From positions 1,302,001 through 1,366,000 of the forward strand of contig OZ239148.1 in NCBI GenBank assembly GCA_965194655.1: DNA of 64,000 nt, given 5' to 3'. Shown here piece by piece: positions 59,816 to 64,000 of this stretch. Each line of letters starts with the position of its first letter. Position 1 is the first letter of the stretch. The notes below the pieces were generated by a model, which was given only the letters and a program-made list of their open reading frames with translations, searched no databases and was not told the DNA's origin. Both the position numbers and the translations under genes were made by a program. The DNA comes from Hahnella lacustris. Its GTDB lineage: Bacteria > Pseudomonadota > Gammaproteobacteria > Burkholderiales > Burkholderiaceae_A.

Positions 59816-60646
59816 TCAGGCTGCTAATCTCCATGATTGATAGGTTTGTGCCGGCGTTTTCATGCCCAGGGCTTGATGAGGCCGGCGTTGGTTATAAAAC
59901 CCAATCCAGTCACTGATGACTCGATTGGCATGCTGCAGGGTTTCAAACCGCTGACGATGAACACACTGCTCTTTCAGCGTTCTGATCACACGCTCGACCA
60001 TCCCGTTTTGTTGGGGGCAGTGGGGCGTGATGAACTCTTGCTGCAGGCCGTAGCTTTTTACCAAGGCTGTGAAGCTTCGACTGGTGAAGACCAAGCCATT
60101 GTCCGACCGAAGCAAGAAGGGCTGTTGCACTCGGCCCAGGGTTCCAAACCTAGCGATCAGGGCCTGCTCCAGGGCCGCTTCAGCCGTTCTGGCCTTGCCA
60201 GAACGAGACAGATGCCAGCCCAGCAGCTCTCGGGTGTAGCAGTCGATCACCAGCGCCAGGGCGACCCAACGATCCCGACCAGCCCAGATGCGGCACAGGT
60301 CCGTGGCCCAGCGTTCATCAGGAGAGACCGCTACAGAAGGCAGCGCCTCTACCCTGGGTCTAAAGCCAATCGGGCGCTTCTTCACCTGCCAACCCCGGAT
60401 CTGGAAGATCCGCTGAACGGTGTTCTTGTTCATGTTCAGAAGGCCCGCCACGGTTCTGTAGCCGTAGGATGGGTCCTGCTCAATCAATGCCTTGATAGGT
60501 CTTTCCAGCCGCTCCTGCACCTTCGGAGCACTCTTGATGGGCTTGTAATAGACCGATCGCCTGGGCACCTCAAACCACTGACACAACTTGGTCATCGGCA
60601 CCTTCACCCCCTCAGCTTCCAATCCCTGCTTGACGGTCTGAATCAC
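59816..60646 (-). CDS. IS3-family transposase OrfB, copy 1
   Basis: A 276-residue integrase-core transposase starting at GTG 60646. DDE residues lie in WATDLCRIWAG, LLRSDNGLVFTS and QNGMVERVIRTLKEQ. It differs from copy 2 at a few positions (for example Ile/Thr in KPIKSAP and Phe/Leu in QPFLL). The upstream orfA is broken, so production of a full transposase from this copy is doubtful. Confidence 0.9.
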   Translation of the reverse strand: MIQTVKQGLEAEGVKVPMTKLCQWFEVPRRSVYYKPIKSAPKVQERLERPIKALIEQDPSYGYRTVAGLLNMNKNTVQRIFQIRGWQVKKRPIGFRPRVEALPSVAVSPDERWATDLCRIWAGRDRWVALALVIDCYTRELLGWHLSRSGKARTAEAALEQALIARFGTLGRVQQPFLLRSDNGLVFTSRSFTALVKSYGLQQEFITPHCPQQNGMVERVIRTLKEQCVHRQRFETLQHANRVISDWIGFYNQRRPHQALGMKTPAQTYQSWRLAA

Positions 60647-60800
60647 TTCTCTTCTCCGCCCAACAGGGATTCCAACTTTTTTCTGGCGCGAAGCTCCAAC
60701 ATCGCCTCTCCATACGCCTCCTGCAACTCTTTGAGCTGCCGTTCGTACTGTTCCTTGATGTCCAGAGGCTTGGCCCGAAGGGCGTTCTCTAACCCCTTCT
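60643..60800 (-). pseudogene. IS3-family OrfA fragment, copy 1
   Basis: Only the last about 52 residues of OrfA remain (KGLENALRAKPLDIKEQYER to the end GGEEK). The 5' part, including the helix-turn-helix, is cut off at 60800 by the start of copy 2. It overlaps orfB by 4 bases (GTGA), as in the intact copy. Confidence 0.88.
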
Positions 60801-60853
60801 TGTAATGACCCACTGATTTCCTGCTCAGGTCATACTTTCGAAAGGAGAACTTT

Positions 60854-61168
60854 GTGAGTGTGATCGTGGAAGAAGATTTCAAGCGGTGGACGGCCAAGAG
60901 GAAGGCCGCTTTGGTGACGGAGATCTTGCAGGGCAAGACCTCGGTTTCTGAGGCGGCGAGGTCCTTTGATCTCTCGCCATCTGAGATCGAGGATTGGGTC
61001 GATGAGGGCAAGAAAGGCTTAGAGAACGCCCTTCGAGCCAAGCCTCTGGATATCAAAGAACAATATGAACGGCAGCTCAAAGAGCTGCAGGAGGCGTATG
61101 GAGAGGCGATGTTGGAGCTTCGCGCCAGAAAAAAGTTGGAATCCCTGTTGGGCGGAGAAGAGAAGTGA
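60854..61168 (+). CDS. IS3-family transposase OrfA, copy 2
   Basis: A 104-residue OrfA starting at GTG 60854 with AAAGGAG 6 bases upstream. The N-terminus FKRWTAKRKAALVTEILQGK and SVSEAARSFDLSPSEIEDWV form the helix-turn-helix, followed by a coiled coil (KEQYERQLKELQEAYGEAM). It overlaps orfB by GTGA. Confidence 0.92.
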   Translation: MSVIVEEDFKRWTAKRKAALVTEILQGKTSVSEAARSFDLSPSEIEDWVDEGKKGLENALRAKPLDIKEQYERQLKELQEAYGEAMLELRARKKLESLLGGEEK

Positions 61169-61995
61169 TTCAAACCGTCAAGCAGGGATTGGAAGCTGAA
61201 GGGGTGAAGGTGCCGATGACCACGCTGTGTCAGTGGTTTGAGGTGCCCAGGCGTTCGGTCTATTACAAGCCCACCAAGAGCGCTCCGAAGGTTCAGGAAC
61301 GGCTGGAAAGACCCATTAAGGCATTGATTGAGCAGGACCCCTCGTATGGCTACAGAACCGTGGCGGGTCTCTTGAACATGAACAAGAACACCGTTCAGCG
61401 GATATTCCAGATCCGAGGCTGGCAGGTGAAGAAGCGCCCGATTGGCTTTAGGCCTCGAGTGGAGGCGCTGCCCTCTGTGGCGGTCTCTCCTGATGAGCGC
61501 TGGGCTACGGACCTGTGCCGCATCTGGGCTGGTCGGGATCGTTGGGTCGCCCTGGCACTGGTGATCGACTGCTACACCCGAGAGCTTCTGGGCTGGCATC
61601 TGTCTCGTTCTGGCAAAGCCAGAACGGCTGAAGCGGCCCTGGAGCAGGCCTTGATCGCTAGGTTTGGAACCCTGGGCCGAGTGCAGCAGCCCCTCTTGCT
61701 GCGATCGGACAATGGCTTGGTCTTCACTAGCCGAAGCTTCACAGCCTTGGTCAGAAGCTATGGCCTGAAACAGGAGTTCATCACGCCCCACTGTCCCCAA
61801 CAAAACGGGATGGTCGAGCGTGTGATCAGAACCCTGAAAGAGCAATGTGTTCATCGTCAAAGGTTTGAGACCCTGCAGCATGCCAATCGAGTCATCAGTG
61901 ACTGGATTGGGTTTTATAACCAACGCCGGCCCCATCAAGCCCTGGGCATGAAAACACCGGCACAAACCTATCAATCATGGAAATTAGCAGCCTGA
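61165..61995 (+). CDS. IS3-family transposase OrfB, copy 2
   Basis: A 276-residue integrase core starting at GTG 61165, overlapping the orfA stop. It carries WATDLCRIWAGRDRW, LLRSDNGLVFTSRSF and NGMVERVIRTLKEQCVH as DDE regions. Both frames of this copy are intact, so it can probably supply transposase for copy 1 as well. Confidence 0.93.
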   Translation: MIQTVKQGLEAEGVKVPMTTLCQWFEVPRRSVYYKPTKSAPKVQERLERPIKALIEQDPSYGYRTVAGLLNMNKNTVQRIFQIRGWQVKKRPIGFRPRVEALPSVAVSPDERWATDLCRIWAGRDRWVALALVIDCYTRELLGWHLSRSGKARTAEAALEQALIARFGTLGRVQQPLLLRSDNGLVFTSRSFTALVRSYGLKQEFITPHCPQQNGMVERVIRTLKEQCVHRQRFETLQHANRVISDWIGFYNQRRPHQALGMKTPAQTYQSWKLAA

Positions 61996-62023
61996 CCTGT
62001 GCAAAAACCGGTGGGTCATTACA

Positions 62024-62917
62024 GTACAAACTCACCTCAAATCCGCTCGGGTCCTCTACGCTTACACTGAAGCAGTACTCCTTCGAAGTCGATGAACCGT
62101 CCCCCCTTGTGCCCGAACCAACATCGCAAATAGCACCCCAAAAAGGGGTCTTCATCGCCTCCTCGACTCCATTTAGAGTGGAACGCAGGAGCACTGAAAA
62201 ATTTTGAAATTCTTCCCTGCAATTTTCAGTAAGGCCTGAGTGAGAGCTATAGATCTCTCGAGAGAAAACGCTCTCAACTCGGTCTGGAAGGACTCCCGAG
62301 TCAAGATTGTGTTGAAGAAGAACCTGCCTAATTTTCACCTCATCTCTATACGAAGGAAACGCAAGCCTCTTAGATGCTCCGATCAATCTCTCGTGACTTG
62401 GAACCTGTGGAAGATGGAGCTGACTCCAGCCTTCCTCCTTCAATGCAGCCTTGTCCAGCCACTGCTTTACGTAGAGCCACATCGATGGCAGGTTGCCGAA
62501 GGCATTCGTCAGCTGCCTCTCGTCAAATATCTCGGCATCCCACGCCGCATTGACCATCAGACGAAAGCGCTTTCTAAAGTCCCCAATCTGGTTCGTATCC
62601 TCATCTGCTCCAGCAGCAAGAAGACTTAGGTAGAGACTAGAGAAAAAAGTTGGTGGAGCCTGGAGCTCTGAGTTACTTGGAATTCCAACCGGATAGTCGT
62701 ATCTGGCGAGAATTGAGCGGCGGTTCCCTCCAAACGAACGGATGAAGTTAAGCTGAGCCTCTCGCGCAGGCAGTCCGGAGATAGCCTCAAGAACTCGCCT
62801 TGACGAACTCAGGCGAGACAATGTTTTCTCTCCGTCGGGGCTCCTAAACAGGTGCTCGAATAGCTTCTGTCCCCAAGTTACCCAAGAGAGCTGTAGCGGT
62901 GTCCTAGTTCCACTCAT
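62024..62917 (-). pseudogene. Unknown protein gene, 3' end cut off by IS
   Basis: A protein of 298 visible residues with no family recognised. It begins MSGTRTPLQLSWVTWGQKLF, has PPTFFSSLYLSLLAAGADED and a Trp-rich middle (AFGNLPSMWLYVKQWLDKA), and ends at the IS border, after which the frame runs into IS sequence. The ATG at 62917 overlaps the helicase stop as ATGA, so it is coupled to the helicase gene; an ATG at 62938 is an alternative. No signal peptide or membrane helix is evident. Linked to a helicase, it may have been part of a nucleic-acid or defence system, which is inference only. Confidence 0.7.
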
Positions 62918-64000
62918 TTTGGTTGATTCGTCACGCATCTACGAAACGTAAAACTACGAAATCCCTCCCTCACAAGGCTTAGCTTCAGTCGCCCCCGCGT
63001 CATCCCCACGAACACTCTGTTCCGCTCCATCTCACTGTCTACGCTCTGCGGCACCCCCACCAGCACCACCGCATCTGCAGCCTGACCTTTGAACCGGTGC
63101 ACAGTCTCTAGAAGGATCTCTCCCTCCGAGTACCTCACTTCCCCATCTTCATAGCCCACGTTTCTGCGAAGTCTATATCCAGCGTATTGCGTCTCTGGGC
63201 TGGCCAAGAAGAGCTCACTCGAGCCCACGCCCCGAATGCTCAACACCACAATCTGCTCCGGCCTGAAGCCTTGCTCTATGAGTGAGGCAAGGGCCTGTGC
63301 CGTAGCCTCTAACGGCCCCTCCTCCCCATACTCAAAGACCTCCGGCGGCTCCCCAAGCACTGCCCCACCCCATTCAATCGGCTCCTCGGTGAGCTGCATC
63401 TCATTGATGAGGTCTACCACGGCATTGGGGGACCTGTAGTTCACTGGGCTCTTCATGACCACCCAGTCGGGCAACGCCAGAGGCTCACGCTCATAAAGCC
63501 GTTGGTTCGCATCCTCCAGCACCAACATGCGTGTGACGGGTGTGACCATTTGAATCAGGGCATCCACCCAGGCTCGCTCAAAGTCCTGGGCTTCATCCAC
63601 CACGATGCAGCCAAACGATCCCTGAAGCTGGGGCGCGTAATTCACGGCGACCTCTGCCATACGTGCATAGATTCCCGGGTCCTGGAAGTTGAGCGGTTCA
63701 CCCAGGGCCTCCATAAACTCCCGGCCCATCTCATGGAAGGTCACCACCTTGGATTCTTTCGGTGCGCTCTGCCGCATGGCATCGGCCAGCGAGCGGTTGT
63801 AGCAGACATACAGGCTTCTGAGCCCAGCTGCTCGAGCACGCTTGAGCTCTTCGAGCGCGAGCTGCGTCTTGCCAGAGCCCGCGGTACCTTTCACATGCAA
63901 GCGATACGGGCTCATCTCAAGGCGCTGCGCCCAGGTGGATAGCCCCGAGCTGAGCCTGCTCGAAAAGGTCTTGGCCCGCTCACCCAGCAGGCCAATGTGG
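62914..64000 (-). CDS. UvrD/Rep-like superfamily 1 helicase (5' end outside window)
   Basis: The visible 361 codons hold the ATPase of an SF1 helicase: Walker A KGTAGSGKTQLALEEL, motif II (VVDEAQDF), motif III/IV region LEDANQRLYE, NYRSPNAVVDLINE and the C-terminal TVHRFKGQAADAVVLVG and NRVFVGMTRGRLKLSLV motifs. The frame is open from 63915 to the end of the window (STWAQRLEMSPYRL reads across), so the N-terminus lies beyond 64000; many relatives carry a NERD nuclease domain there. It overlaps the unknown gene by ATGA. Confidence 0.88.
   Translation of the reverse strand, partial: HIGLLGERAKTFSSRLSSGLSTWAQRLEMSPYRLHVKGTAGSGKTQLALEELKRARAAGLRSLYVCYNRSLADAMRQSAPKESKVVTFHEMGREFMEALGEPLNFQDPGIYARMAEVAVNYAPQLQGSFGCIVVDEAQDFERAWVDALIQMVTPVTRMLVLEDANQRLYEREPLALPDWVVMKSPVNYRSPNAVVDLINEMQLTEEPIEWGGAVLGEPPEVFEYGEEGPLEATAQALASLIEQGFRPEQIVVLSIRGVGSSELFLASPETQYAGYRLRRNVGYEDGEVRYSEGEILLETVHRFKGQAADAVVLVGVPQSVDSEMERNRVFVGMTRGRLKLSLVREGFRSFTFRRCVTNQPK

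Larger units (their letters stand above)
59788..60800 (-). mobile_element. IS3-family element, copy 1, truncated in orfA
   Basis: The element lies in reverse. Its outer end TGTAATGACCCACCGG begins at 59788, followed inward by a full orfB and only the 3' half of orfA. It stops at 60800, where copy 2 begins. It is about 98 percent identical, by the protein differences seen (five or so residues in OrfB), to the same part of copy 2 (61011-62023). Confidence 0.9.
59788..62023. repeat. Long inverted repeat of about 1,013 bp with 210-bp spacer
   Basis: 59788-60800 pairs with 61011-62023 as an inverted repeat made by the two IS copies. The 210-bp spacer 60801-61010 is the left end and the orfA 5' part of copy 2. 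Such a palindrome-like structure tends to delete or invert. Confidence 0.88.
60801..62023 (+). mobile_element. IS3-family element, copy 2, complete (1,223 bp)
   Basis: Ends are TGTAATGACCCACTGATTTC at 60801 and the inverted TGTAATGACCCACCGG ending at 62023. It contains orfA and orfB with a GTGA overlap. Together with copy 1 it forms a head-to-head inverted pair. The 3-bp GTA occurs just outside both outer ends (59785-59787 and 62024-62026), as if the pair were one insertion. Confidence 0.92.

Noticed and set aside
60643..61974. A 443-residue open frame on the minus strand across both IS copies
   Set aside because: Its N-terminal two thirds is the antisense shadow of the orfB/orfA of copy 2; only its C-terminal end is the real OrfA fragment of copy 1.

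Overview
The window looks like a chromosomal segment of a betaproteobacterium, most likely order Burkholderiales. This is inferred from gene content and order: a complete tripartite tricarboxylate transporter with a Bug-type binding protein, a homodimeric AceE with an E3 that carries its own lipoyl domain, a hemC-hemD-hemX-hemY run, a proton-pumping pyrophosphatase, and the order trxB / ftsK-lolA-rarA-serS. No rRNA, CRISPR array or replication origin was seen.

Region 1 (1-24.3 kb) is catabolic. It holds a thioredoxin-like and a DsrE-like exported pair, a tricarballylate-oxidising TcuA/TcuB pair with an atypical SDR behind a GntR regulator and a clear palindromic operator, a split chromate-type transporter, TctC-TctB-TctA, an enolase-superfamily enzyme and a TauD dioxygenase, a LysR regulator with an MmgE/PrpD protein, a four-rhodanese protein coupled to a fluoroacetate-dehalogenase-like hydrolase, an aconitase-type large/small pair with an isocitrate-lyase-type lyase, and a block of PdxA-like, HMG-CoA-lyase-like, CoA-transferase and flavin monooxygenase genes. 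Together these suggest uptake and stepwise oxidation, hydration and C-C cleavage of substituted di- or tricarboxylic acids. The substrate cannot be read from sequence.

Region 2 (24.3-53.3 kb) is housekeeping: tRNA-Arg(ACG), a soluble PAS kinase and FixJ-type regulator divergent from the pyruvate dehydrogenase operon aceE-aceF-lpd (with a 290-bp perfect duplication of the lipoyl domain), argH, haem genes, both kinds of pyrophosphatase, nadE-glnB, smr-trxB, ftsK-lolA-rarA-serS, a photolyase-like protein and two small oxidoreductase/membrane genes. Gene packing is tight, with several tail-to-tail overlaps.

Region 3 (53.37-64.0 kb) is accessory DNA starting at tRNA-Ser(CGA), next to a broken partial copy of the same tRNA. 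It carries an IS3-type remnant with inverted ends, a BrnT/BrnA toxin-antitoxin pair with a readable promoter-operator, an intact IS3-family element with a 4-bp target duplication, a YdeI-like gene, a decayed glutathione transferase, a Phd remnant and a CcdA/CcdB pair, a DUF2946 gene, a TonB receptor cut off by an inverted pair of identical-type IS elements, and then a 3'-truncated unknown gene translationally coupled to a superfamily 1 helicase that runs off the end of the window.
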